Translations under genes and position numbers: made by a program | Source of the DNA: Symbiodinium sp. CCMP2592 | Taxonomy: Eukaryota; Sar; Dinophyceae; Suessiales; Symbiodiniaceae | Assembly: GCA_905221615.1 (NCBI GenBank) | Contig: CAJNDT010003979.1 | Span: 570,501-634,500, forward strand | Length of the DNA: 64,000 nt | Reading direction: 5' to 3' | Notes under the pieces: model-generated | The model's database searches: none | What the model was told of the DNA's origin: nothing | Seen by the model: the letters and a program-made list of their open reading frames with translations, nothing else | Shown here: one piece after another, positions 55,701-63,725 of the stretch | Numbering within the stretch: position 1 is the stretch's first letter | Layout: each line of letters opens with the position of its first letter

Positions 55701-58548
55701 GTTCGAAGAGTTCAGGCAGCGCGGTCTGCAAGTGCAAACCGCAAGCTCCTTGGTCGAAAAGCTGGAAATGTATGACAGCTTTCACGCCAGCGAAGACCCT
55801 CGCAACCGCGAGTTATTCCAGACCTACTTGCATGCGACCATCAATGCAAGCAGGAGCGAATGGCTTGCCCAGAAGATGGCACCCTGTGTCAGGGCTTTGC
55901 TTGTTCGCTATGAGCACTTTGAGACTGGCTCCGATGCCAACAATCCAGTGCTCGAGGATGTCTTCAAGCAGTGGCGTGCAGAGAAGGACCAGCTGATGAA
56001 CCCGAAACAGGCCAAGCCAATGCCGGTCACCCAGGAGGACAAGATGTGGGAAGCCCCAGATGCCGCTGACGCAATCGACGTCAATAAGATCTCCGAGGGG
56101 CCACCCATGGATAAAGCCATCCGCAAGGATGTGCCAAGGATCGGTGCAACCACGGACGTTAGTGCTGTGGCGGAATGCGTCCATGACATCGTTACCCAGG
56201 ACGCAGACGGCAAGGTGTCCTACAACACCCCGGGCACGGTGGAGCTGGTGGACGAGGGCGACCAGATCGACCCTATCCCCTCATCGATTGGACGTGTTGT
56301 TGAGCCAGCGCCTCCGAAGAAGACTAAGAAGTCTGATCGAGACGAGGATGCCATGCGCAGGCTCATGTTCATCGATGAAAGCGCCCCGCAAGGGGCTGCC
56401 ACTGTGCCAGAGCTTCCAAATGAGTACTTCTACAATGGCAAGAAGCACTTGATGAAGCCCTTCAACCCGGAGGACATCGTAGGAGACAGGCACGTGACAT
56501 TCAAACACGGAGACCTGAAGTTTCTCACCAAGCTGCTGCGTGGCCATGAAATGGACAGCTTCCCTTCATTGATCTTTGACCGTGGGTGCTGGACAGACGT
56601 TGACACTCTGCTCCAGGTCTTCAACACGGCACGAGGCGCACGCTGGGGTGTGAGGCAGCTGCTACGCGCAGCGAAAGCCGATAATAAGGGACGGATCAGA
56701 CTTTTGGGTATTGACGTGCCAATGAAGGACACCCTGGGTCAACCGCTATTCCCTGTCAGAGTGAGGATGGCCCAAGGGCATAACTCCAAGCTCATCGGCA
56801 ATAACCCGGACGCGGACTTCTTCCTCGCGACCAGGTTCTACAGCGGATTGTCCGAGTACGAGGCCGACCTGCAGAGCAGCGTCAGGGGGGTCACTGTGCT
56901 CTCCCGCGAGGATACCCCCCCAAAGCTCTTCCACCGCACGAATGAAAAGGGAATGAAGGGTATCCTCCGCGATGGAATGATCGCTGGCTCCGCGAGGTCA
57001 GACAGGTCCCACAACTACCTGTCCCCGTACAAGTTGGACGACACCCACTACAAGAGTGGAATGCGCTCCAACCAGCCGATCGAGTTGACGATAGACACGC
57101 AGCGAGCAATCGCCGCTGGATGCGTTTTCTTCGTCACGGAGACCGACGGCGTCCTCACACGGGACAATGTGCCTCCCGATTGCGTGCTTTCCGCCGTCGA
57201 CACCAGCAAAAAGAACCTCCCGCTCTACGTCGCCGAGCACAAAGAAGCCGCCCGCGAGGGTGAGCCAGAGCGCATTTTCCGCGCAAAGCGCGACTATGAG
57301 GAGGCCGCAGCAGCAAGCTCATCATCGGCACCGCCCCCAAAACAGGCGGCTATCGCTCCCAAAGCGATTGCTTCAAAGAAGATGCCGAAGGTGGTTCCCA
57401 AGCCCGCCGCAATCGCCGAAAAGGACGAAAGCATGGACTTGGATGAAGCCACCCGCGAGGGTGAGCCTGCTGATGCTGCTGGTGCATTCGACCTTGACGA
57501 AACCAAGGTTGAGGTTGAGGTCGAAGTCGATGAAGGCGATACAACGGATGCGGGTGAGGATGAGCCGTACCCACTTGGCTCTCACCCATGCCGAGAGTGC
57601 GCAGCAGTCGTTGCCAATGGCATGCTGTTCTGCCTCCGTTGCAAGGCTCCCCAAACGGATGACTCCAAGAAAATCACAAAGCGAGTCTTTGAGAATTCGA
57701 GACTCCGCCAGCGCCTTCTTGCCACCGCTGCGACCGGAGCCCAGAAGCCCATCGATGATCTCCTCGCGAGTGACCTTCGAGGCCTGGGCGAGGGACCAAA
57801 GAAGCGTGGTCAGATGAGCGCGGAGGCCGCCGCCATTCGTGACGCCAAAGACCGAAAGATCAGGGCCGCCAAGTTGAACTTTGACACCGTGTCCGACCGC
57901 TTCGAGAAGGACGCGCAGTTCAACGTGAGGATGATGCAAGAGGGCCGCAGCCTTGAGGACATGCAGAAATTCGATCACCTGTCGAACGCTGTGCTTCCCG
58001 ATCCAGGACGCAGTGAGGAGCAGCGCTACTTGCGTGCTGGCTCCCATTATGGTGGTGGCAATGTCCCGCCTGCGAAGCTGGTCTATTATGCCCACTGCGA
58101 AGTGGAGCCGTTGAGGAACTTGCGGTTTATCGATGATACCGCGGATGTCCCCATCGGCTTGACCTACCTCGGTGCATTCCTCCCTCCGCGACTCTATGCT
58201 GAGGTGGCAGCGGTGAACGATGCTGCGAAAAGGATCCTGACTTTCGACGGCGAAGTCTATGTGTCGGCTACCACAATTGAAGGCATCACAACTGAGATCG
58301 GACAGATTCTTACCGATAGCCTCCGTAGTGCTCAGGACCAGACAGCCCAAACGGAACGTCTGGCAGAGCGCAATCGCCAGGCTGCAGTCCAGAACCGCCC
58401 ATCCCAAAAGGGACGTGGTCGCACGACAGCACCTGAGCCCATGTACAGAGGCTATACTCAGGCCCAGTGGGACGAGTACTATCGCCAGCGTCGTGGAGGT
58501 TACACTCAGGCCGAGTGGGATGCATGGAACCGCACCCATAGGCGCTGA
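49762..58548 (+). CDS. pol: Pol polyprotein (ORF2): integrase, RT, RNase H, 2OG oxygenase-like, Tpt1-like, zinc ribbon; 2928 aa
   Basis: First ATG is 49762, but the frame is open upstream across the ORF1 stop, so translation by -1 frameshift from 49660 is likely. Integrase: H131-x3-H135-x6-C142-x2-C145, then D176, D238 and E269 (VIER). Reverse transcriptase ~640-960: D750 (QADAKQAYTQA) and YVDD at 839-842. RNase H: D1179 (SDSDFAGE), E1223 (STESE), D1310 and D1362 (VADVFTK). Canonical copia Pol would end near 1385. Beyond it: ~1440-1610 an HxD...H...R oxygenase fold (H1520, D1522, H1586, R1595); ~1790-2020 a region with SDSST, CGNE and D1965-x4-H1970; ~2240-2490 a Tpt1/KptA-like domain (R2260, R2335-x4-H2340, H2391-R-T, SGMR2435, VLTRDNVPPD); a C2610-x2-C-x10-C-x2-C2627 zinc ribbon; a C-terminal double YTQAxWDxxxR motif. 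Most copia Pol proteins lack all of these extras. Confidence 0.93.
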   Translation: MANCIPPIPGVETRQLLKAGWTVINGSPAAKVAHFPKTFRTPAPKFPRYRIRTTWGFKDDVWSLLEDSVNIDELDGIYGEVPEGTIATITLFALPEGEVEAQADSDVEPYTMPKSKKDEASLRAEAVSLEHRLTHRPKNPFCPICQRAKMYAPQARKSGGSSTIYSKSFGDHITVDHIVTADAKDYGFQDETVAHVVKDVYSKFRYVYPSKTKSGEQCYEDMLHFLGTDDEVKVIYSDNALEFDFAARQLRARHNTSREYVNENKAVIEREIRTILEGTRANLVQSGLPDRYWPLASQHHAMCLNITARIDNGQIPWEIRYGEKFNGMRIPFGAKVLYWAPKKQRKPERSKFAGTGIEGIFLGYHIQPGFIFKLEYVVAPLHNIEAALENEDLRVFRTKRLELPDGDFKFPLLQEPALDKPPNLDAQHHNVLDEQNPHPPLEEGGGYDEAAIQEQLSEDLDEMFPELFGPDRDKDPPPKDAKEATRKGESKSDSRAALLDDVPFSVKQKLKSSAAVAAQEPPYGYTWSGECLVKKNNKNRPNAIDHTAWKAMSKRQRATAIAEHEKKLHEENEALYREAVKAVPAMPVLHGCSEEHRERLKGLYDKKLFQIADEMYAVVAKVLSSKEIATNPKAQAAMDKEWQKLVDKGCWVQGKVREFESVANEAKKSQTKVHFGNVFEIGTLKGAELKEGDPNRKYKGRSVFQGNKVLDENADHALFAEMSSSPASMEAGKILDVFGSQPGYIIQQADAKQAYTQALFQGVATWVRLPRNRWPKAWQGMKDPVVPLKLALYGHPDSGGIWEHHCEAELKKVGFEAVLTDIWKSVFYHPKKKLLLVVYVDDFKLAGPKNSIKEGWDLISSVIDMDLPEAIGRYFGCMHKEEHNLKLPKEAHPFRHVFEPESSAATPARKEDYWDIDPENLIAIRHHRYPRKRLYVPNEDDARMFPGIGPRRYTVVAKATRKGESEEVVVDSCNQMRDRCLQDWWDGETYFDLAGREQSDFELAVAAARKGKPVRNKSEAKKEAKQSKFVTLSQDVKEKPGAMTKPVTRITYDMKDFLDSCVDRYCELAKVERKTLKPAATPFHELRVALPTASEGEKAGRLQPIASKVLMKILFAARMARWDLLRATQSLASRVTKWSPDCDLGLHRLVCYINSSLDVTMSGFIGDSIMDCRLWLFSDSDFAGEFDSKSTTGCAMFLVGPNTYFPLNAFSKKQTSITMSSTESEVVAANHGLRAEGLPCLSLWYFLWRGDAGRKAEPRAERVDSIVARIDPELDEIRYGSTRPDGLSIADINGLCVQLPESFEVRHMEDNQATITLLLLGQAGVLRHTDRTQRVSFSWLKQQYEVGHFKLLNVGTAEQVADVFTKPFTEKNKWTHALKLIGHTSSANIAGCKPESKVEVDNKVSVAAAPDASKVVEDFAQQSFEANDYSFKTFEKLAGLIRTNLKASLAKPRALMASENPSKYLVFGAWVHGGCFGITNRTKHYPWICRYVNGFVKQSSPKGFTWTSFVFNFNGKARIHTDKYNQKESYNLTFSFGNYTGGTLWIEGASQLGPPGIYTDDHGKDHKGYNCNTYRKPTLLHPSTKHGVQPYTGERHSFIAYSSGGYQKFNKKQKQFLHQAQFLLPTAQLKLPAQNAMVCLRCVGSPLDEGGRLNKPCSRFENDSFAHTSLECTNTQQTASLDHEILAFFMCTPAIAISAGSDLLDLPEATSTIPKMAAIVVSDEFCRVNTSEADRNGVTKAMKTILQSAALNNDIISLGADHESQLLESAYSCVSTQCAAGVSLTHADATTVALRQMADLSDEGLAKLKPTARLSPKAKRAIIVVSDSSTALCKKNRRGVFVKADLDAEVNIASFTLGWAQTRYTMCWGKTLAWIVWQVEEHVKELRSNYPDHTIDIICWWCGNEISGQWGCIPTRLGPGLAYRDPNVTTETVARKVRRAADVLAALAGEPDIGFVKVIGQVEADLFQLHSAYNDFNAAMFEEFRQRGLQVQTASSLVEKLEMYDSFHASEDPRNRELFQTYLHATINASRSEWLAQKMAPCVRALLVRYEHFETGSDANNPVLEDVFKQWRAEKDQLMNPKQAKPMPVTQEDKMWEAPDAADAIDVNKISEGPPMDKAIRKDVPRIGATTDVSAVAECVHDIVTQDADGKVSYNTPGTVELVDEGDQIDPIPSSIGRVVEPAPPKKTKKSDRDEDAMRRLMFIDESAPQGAATVPELPNEYFYNGKKHLMKPFNPEDIVGDRHVTFKHGDLKFLTKLLRGHEMDSFPSLIFDRGCWTDVDTLLQVFNTARGARWGVRQLLRAAKADNKGRIRLLGIDVPMKDTLGQPLFPVRVRMAQGHNSKLIGNNPDADFFLATRFYSGLSEYEADLQSSVRGVTVLSREDTPPKLFHRTNEKGMKGILRDGMIAGSARSDRSHNYLSPYKLDDTHYKSGMRSNQPIELTIDTQRAIAAGCVFFVTETDGVLTRDNVPPDCVLSAVDTSKKNLPLYVAEHKEAAREGEPERIFRAKRDYEEAAAASSSSAPPPKQAAIAPKAIASKKMPKVVPKPAAIAEKDESMDLDEATREGEPADAAGAFDLDETKVEVEVEVDEGDTTDAGEDEPYPLGSHPCRECAAVVANGMLFCLRCKAPQTDDSKKITKRVFENSRLRQRLLATAATGAQKPIDDLLASDLRGLGEGPKKRGQMSAEAAAIRDAKDRKIRAAKLNFDTVSDRFEKDAQFNVRMMQEGRSLEDMQKFDHLSNAVLPDPGRSEEQRYLRAGSHYGGGNVPPAKLVYYAHCEVEPLRNLRFIDDTADVPIGLTYLGAFLPPRLYAEVAAVNDAAKRILTFDGEVYVSATTIEGITTEIGQILTDSLRSAQDQTAQTERLAERNRQAAVQNRPSQKGRGRTTAPEPMYRGYTQAQWDEYYRQRRGGYTQAEWDAWNRTHRR
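51211..51230 (+). other. GNRA hairpin 5
   Basis: GC + CACCC + GCAA + GGGTG + A + GTC; phase 0, encodes ATRKGES. Confidence 0.8.
52636..52655 (+). other. GNRA hairpin 6
   Basis: Identical 20 bases to hairpin 5; phase 0, encodes ATRKGES between RT and RNase H. Confidence 0.8.
52780..52799 (+). other. GNRA hairpin 7
   Basis: GC + TGCCC + GCAA + GGGCA + A + GCC; phase 0, encodes AARKGKP. Confidence 0.8.
53515..53534 (+). other. GNRA hairpin 8
   Basis: GC + CGGCC + GCAA + GGCCG + A + GCC; phase 0, inside RNase H, encodes AGRKAEP. Confidence 0.8.
55188..55207 (+). other. GNRA hairpin 14
   Basis: GC + CAACC + GCAA + GGTTG + A + GCC; phase 2, encodes KPTARLS, a different peptide from the other copies. 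Confidence 0.8.
55594..55613 (+). other. Hairpin 12, loop TCGC
   Basis: GC + CGCCC + TCGC + GGGCG + A + GCC; phase 0, encodes ALAGEP. The loop is not GNRA on this strand (it is GCGA on the other), but stem, bulge and ends match the family. Confidence 0.7.
56116..56135 (+). other. GNRA hairpin 13
   Basis: GC + CATCC + GCAA + GGATG + T + GCC; phase 0, encodes AIRKDVP. Confidence 0.8.
56381..56400 (+). other. GNRA hairpin 9
   Basis: GC + GCCCC + GCAA + GGGGC + T + GCC; phase 1, encodes APQGAA. Confidence 0.8.
57247..57266 (+). other. GNRA hairpin 10
   Basis: GC + CGCCC + GCGA + GGGTG + A + GCC, with one G-U pair; phase 0, encodes AAREGEP. Confidence 0.75.
57448..57467 (+). other. GNRA hairpin 11
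   Basis: GC + CACCC + GCGA + GGGTG + A + GCC; phase 0, encodes ATREGEP. Confidence 0.8.
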
Positions 58549-58686
58549 GTCCTCATTCTGATTTGCTTCGGACCTGCAGGGCTTCCCCGTTGTGCTTTAT
58601 AAATGCTCGCTTTGGCAAATTCCCAAATCCGTTGAAGCCCAGGGCAACCTGGAGCCATGTACTATCCGCCTTAGCTCGAGCAGCAC

Positions 58687-58697
58687 GGCGAGGGGGG
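58687..58697 (+). other. Polypurine tract
   Basis: GGCGAGGGGGG lies immediately upstream of the right LTR, the expected place for plus-strand priming. The 150 bp between the ORF2 stop and this tract show no gene. Confidence 0.85.
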
Positions 58698-58849
58698 TGT
58701 AGATTTTACCCTGCCTCCATTGCTATTTCTATGGTCCTTAGCTATGTCTTTACGCGACCGCACTTGGCCCAAGTCCCCCGTGGAAAAAGGTCACAAGGGT
58801 TGACTGACCGGTAACTAGACGTGCCAAGCTGGTAGCCTGGGAAACTTCA
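58698..58849 (+). repeat. 3' LTR, 152 bp
   Basis: Identical by eye to the 5' LTR at 46435-46586, with the same TG...CA ends. Confidence 0.97.
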
Positions 58850-58854
58850 GAGAT
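58850..58854. repeat. Target site duplication, right copy (GAGAT)
   Basis: Follows the CA of the 3' LTR and matches 46430-46434. The empty site would read ...CATGCAA-GAGAT-CACCCGCC... Confidence 0.9.
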
Positions 58855-61800
58855 CACCCGCCAGAATCTTTCTCATGCGTGAACGTGGATTCGAGGGCAA
58901 GCATCATAGAGACGAATGGCCTGCGTGATTCTCAAAAAGGGAGACGTCGGAGGCATGGATAAAAGTAAGCGATTTTGGCTGCACGACGGCCACAACGACA
59001 ACCAGCCCCAAATGAAGAACTTCTGATTGGGTTGTTTACGAAAGTCATAGATGCTTGTACGGAGTAGACCAACGGGGTCGATGCGTCCAACATCAAGACA
59101 ATCAAGACAGCTGCTGCCGAGTAGTGCGGATGCAGTGCCAAAGACATCAACACTTCGATTATGACAGTCGTGCGCATCAGATCGGAGGCTCGTGCCACAG
59201 TAGCCGGAGGCCGTGCAGTTGACCATAAATTCGTAACTAAGATAAACGCTTGCTGCTTGTCCTGTGACGCCGGCAGGATGCTTCAATCCCATGACATTCA
59301 CACTCTTCCTGCGATTTGGTTGAGAGCAAGTTGAGGTTATCAGCAACGACGGGCCCGAGCAGGTGCAACACTCTTTGCATTCAGAGGAAAACCCTGCGGC
59401 TCCGAGCCGCTCGTGGCGGCGATCCGTGCCGAAGGAAGGCAGCTGGTACTGCGAAGAGGGCTATGGTGGAGTTCCTCAGGCGCAACAGTCGCATAAACGG
59501 GACCCAGGTGGGCATTCGTTGTGTGTGCTGGTGCGCCGTTGACGCTGGATGCCAGCCGGAGCTCATGTTTGAGGTGGCTTTACAGTTTGCCAGAGCGCGC
59601 GAGCTTCCCGGGTACATGCTTGTGGGAGTCATCTTTCTTTAGCATCACTATAGCCAAAGCTCTCCTTCTCTTGCAGGGACGGATTCGTGTTTCTTTATAC
59701 CAGTTACCAGCACCAAAGCTCTTGCAGGGATGCGCAACTCTGCAAACCTGCAAGTCCGAGCCTCACTTCAGCTCGCGAAAAACTGCTTTGCTCAGAGCAA
59801 ACCGGGCTCAAACAAAAGGCCGATGAACCTCACGACGATTCAGTGCCAGTATGCGTGAGACTTAGAGCTGCGCTTGCAGCTGCCGTAGATCTGCCTTTCT
59901 GTCGTGCTGCTAGTGGCGATTGTGCATAGCGGCATAGCAGTCGTGCTAGTGGATTGTGCATTGCATGCCGAGGACATCTCGAACTGCACTTCGCGGCTGG
60001 CTGGGGGTGAGACCTGCGAGGTGCGGCGAATGCTCCACCTGCCTACTGGTGCTATTTGTTATTATAGCTCTTGGTGCCATGGCACTTGGCTCCTTTTCGA
60101 AGCTTTCGTCTTTTCGCTCCACCGATCTCCTCACCGGCCGAATTACGGATTGGGAATGGGCAAAGACTTTTCGTCCACAGGTCGAGACTCAGACTCAGCA
60201 TCGCAGAACATAATGCTGGGCAGCTTAGATGACGCAGCAGGTTCTTTGCAGGCTCCCAGCTGTTGGAGACGGTGTCATTGCGTATTGGCCTGACGACAAC
60301 ACAGCCTCGCACTCAAGTGGACAGAGGACCATCTCGCAAAAAATTGCACAGTTCCTGGCAAGTCAGACAGTCGAGGTTCCTGAGCAAGAGCTGATGGCAC
60401 GAATCTCAGCAGGCAGAATGTGACAAGCAACGCAACCGAGTAGCGAGACTACGATCCGAACAATGCTGCAGTCTACAAACTAATTTATTTTCGCGAGACT
60501 AGTAGATGCTACGAGGAGAGCTCCTCATCGCCCTTCTCCACTTGAATTAAGGCGGCAGAACTCGACCCTTTGACTGGAGGGACGATTTATCGGCTCTGAG
60601 CTCAAAAGGGCTCGGGCTGTGGCTTCCCCTTCAAGACAGGTTGGTTTTTGATGATTCTGCTTCTCTTGACGCTCTGTTGCCAGGCCATTTCAGTTTCCCT
60701 TGGTGCGAGACTCCATCATTCTGCGCGGATCCGGATCCTCTACCTCCTGGCTACGTCAGGCGGACCTCGCCAGCCATATGGCCATGACATCTTTTCACCT
60801 GATGCACGCCATCTGTTGAAATCTGCTCGGTGTCCTTTCGCTTTTCCTTTCTGTGCAATCTCATTGTGGGAGTGACAATCGCGAGGACCGGAACAGAAGG
60901 TGGAACAGCTGAGGAGAATTAGGTGCTCGAAGCTCAGCCTCCGGCAGCGTGATGCCACATGCTTCGGGTGCAAACGGCTATTCCGCATCACCGCGAGTCA
61001 AACGGACTTGTGCCATTCGGACTTGCGTTGGCGGTCGTTTCACACCTGTTCTTGTTCGCTTAGCTTAAGATTCTTCTCAGCTCTCTTCTGCCTTGCGATG
61101 TCGTGTTCTTGTTTTCGATGCCAGTCAGACGTCAGATGTCGGCCGAGGTAATGTCGAACACATCTGATCCGCTGGCGGCGCCTGACTCCCAGCAGGTGTT
61201 GACGGGCGTATCTCAGAGCCGTGCCTCACTCAGGCGTGAACTGCAGTGGAATTGACGAGCGCATGATCGACACTTGCCGTCGCATGCTTAGACTCAGTGG
61301 GAAAGATAAATGTTCGAGCCGTCAGTTCTGCTACGTCTCTCCATCTCTGGGCTGTCCGAGGATACGACGTCTCCAATTGTCCCGAATTCTTTGACCCAGG
61401 AAGCACATGCGAGGCTGGGCAGGGCACTGCCGGCGCCAAAGGATTGGGCTGGAAACCTGGAAACGGGCTGTGGCGGCTAGCTATCTGGCTTTTTGCAGGT
61501 TTCCTGTCGAGAGCCCTTCTACATCGGCACCGGTGCAGCTTTGGCGACCTGCCCCAGCGTCCGACGCTCAGGGCAGAGCAGCAAACAGGTGCTGCAGACC
61601 TCCAGCCTTCATGCCGGCAACGCGGTGCATGCTTTAAGCCCCAGGACAACACAGACCCAGAGAAGCAAATCGAGTTTCCTGCGGACTTGGTATGTGATAC
61701 ACTCAGCAGTCAGAGCTGTGCTAATTGCCTGAATTCGCATTGTGGTGCGGAGGGACAGATCACATTGTAGAGCGAGAACGAAATGGCTCTTGAAGGCATT

Positions 61801-63270
61801 CTGGGCAACCGTCACTGAGGCACGAAGGCTTGCCCCGAGCCAGATCCTGTGCCTGCGGGCTACGAGAAGGCTGGGGAAGCGACGTGCTGTCTGTAGGTAC
61901 GGTAGCATAGCACGCCTTGCCCAGGTGAACGGCGAGTGGCCATGTGCAGCCGGTTACCTCGGGTCTGCTATCGCCGAATGCTTCGCCAATAGCTCGGCTG
62001 TGTCATCAGCTTTCCACGGAAATCTGCAATTGCACAGATGCCGTTACGAGTCAGAGCTTTGCTGTTATGCCAAGAACGTAAAGACACCCTCGAGAAGAAG
62101 GGCTGGTCCGCAGCCGTCGGTCTCCGACCTAGGTTGACTCGATGTTCAGCAGCAGCACAAGAACAGTTGTCTGCGTGGTGAGCAGCTCAGTCACATCCTA
62201 CACAAATCACCGCATGGCTGTCCCGACGTAGGTCAGACGTAGCGAGAGCAGTGCTCGAAAGCTCACCCGTAGCGGGAGCAGTGCTCGAAAGCATGTAGCT
62301 CACCGAACGGACTGTGGACTTATGAGAGCGGTGGAGCCACCTTTTGAGCCATAAGCTGCTGGTGGGAGCCATTTGCTCATGATGGTAATTAAGAGTCGAG
62401 TCTAGCATGTACGTTGGGGTGCCGCTCCACCCTGGCGCAAGAGCACACGGAATTGGTGTATGTTCTTCCTTTCATCATACCGGAAGAGTACAACTTCATC
62501 AGCTTTTTTTGTGTCTATATGGTGGATAAGTCACTGTTGCCCAGACTAGGTGAATACCAATCAATTGGTGCCGGGCAAAAAATGTCATGTGCGCCGGTTT
62601 GAAAATCTGCATCTGCTGGCCTTGTCGTGGAGCTTCATATTTGGGGGCTTTTTGTGAGTTCTCCACAGTATGTTAAGGAATGTTAAGGATGGTCGCTTGT
62701 AATATGTGATGGTTATATTATCATCAGGTGCTTAAGAAACCGACCAAAAACCAGACTGTACGGTTTTTCAACTAAAAGGCTAACCTCATCTCTCAGGTTA
62801 GGTCTGTGATTGTTTCTCCTTTGTAAGGCATCCATTCATTATACTGGCTAAATACAGCTACTCTCTTAATGTCTATAAAGCTGCAGATAGTATGGTTGAT
62901 AGATCCCCCAGCCAGATAGGCTGCAAACGCTATGCGTCGACTGCCTCGTCAGCATGTTATGCCACAGCAGGCCCATGATATCCGCCGCCTTCAGCAGTTG
63001 TTTAGCCTTTGTTCCCAGGGCCTGTTTGTTGTGGGGTTTGCACCATGCTTCGCTTCGCCACCTTGATGGCAATGATTGCTTGGGTCTTACACCAAGCATG
63101 GTTGTTGATTTCCTCTTTGCGTTGCGCTTTTGCTCATTTTTGGGCATCCGAACTTGAAAAGGTGCTGGTGCAGTCAGTTCGGCTTGAAGCTCACGACGCC
63201 GTTCGCATGTTCTGGAATGAGGACTTGGTGTCTGCACATGCAGCGAAATATTGAATTGTTTTAACCTGCA
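58855..63270. other. No gene recognised downstream of the retrotransposon
   Basis: About 4.4 kb with scattered short frames. The frame at 61297-61770 (157 codons) is the longest; it is cysteine-rich with no known motif and competes with other frames. A ~30-bp direct repeat (GTAGCGAGAGCAGTGCTCG) lies at 62239-62295. Exons may be present but I cannot support any. Confidence 0.4.
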
Positions 63271-63405
63271 GGAGGCTTATGCGGCCCAAGAAATGACGAT
63301 CGCATCATTGGAACTGGAATTGGAAAGGAGAACGATGCAAGGTGAAGACATGCTCGCTCGACTGAGGAGCTGCTATGATGCATCTCGACTGCGTGCTGGT
63401 TGTCG
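63271..63405 (+). CDS. Possible coiled-coil exon
   Basis: After TTTTAACCTGCAG the frame reads EAYAAQEMTIASLELELERR, then TMQGEDMLARLRSCYD and ASRLRAGCRG, a clear heptad-like helix. It ends in GT-rich, low-complexity sequence typical of intron. A CAAGGTGAAG donor at about 63340 is an alternative end. Gene identity unknown. Confidence 0.4.
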
Positions 63406-63607
63406 GGGTCGTGCGTCGCTCGTGCCTTTTTCTTGTGTCGCGTGTGCCGGTTTTATTTGTGTCGCTTGTGCCTTCATGTGTTGTTTTGTGGGTGGGGGCG
63501 GGGCGGGAGGGTGGGGGGCGCGCTTTTTTGTCTCTCTACTGAAACAACAACAACGTGGTGGTGGTTGTTTGATGTTCGTTGATTAGCGCAGCTCTTTATC
63601 ATGGGGC

Positions 63608-63725
63608 ATGGTTGGAGAGGATGCATCTCTAAGCATGCTGGAGCAACAGCTTCTTGGCTTCCATAAAGCCCTGAGCCCAGGCACAGTGCCCGCTGCCTTC
63701 GCAAATCAGTCCAGAGGACCCCTGG
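63608..63725 (+). CDS. Possible exon, hypothetical protein
   Basis: The frame reads MVGEDASLSMLEQQLLGF, then HKALSPGTVPAAFANQSRG. It might be the next exon after 63271-63405. No domain recognised; the rest of the window to 64000 shows nothing I can support. Confidence 0.3.

Larger units (their letters stand above)
46435..58849 (+). mobile_element. Complete Ty1/copia-type LTR retrotransposon, 12,415 bp, with accessory domains
   Basis: Bounded by two identical 152-bp LTRs and a GAGAT duplication. The domain order Gag, protease, integrase, reverse transcriptase, RNase H defines the copia (Pseudoviridae-like) order. Both ORFs are intact, so the insertion is young and may be autonomous. Oddities are very short LTRs for so long an element, CCCH rather than CCHC fingers in Gag, an overlap with a -1 slippery site between the ORFs, about 1,550 extra residues after RNase H, and a family of GNRA-looped hairpins through the coding region. 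Confidence 0.95.

Noticed and set aside
57373-58539. 388-codon minus-strand frame inside the retrotransposon
   Set aside because: Antisense shadow of the GC-rich pol frame, no motif; pol on the plus strand is certain.
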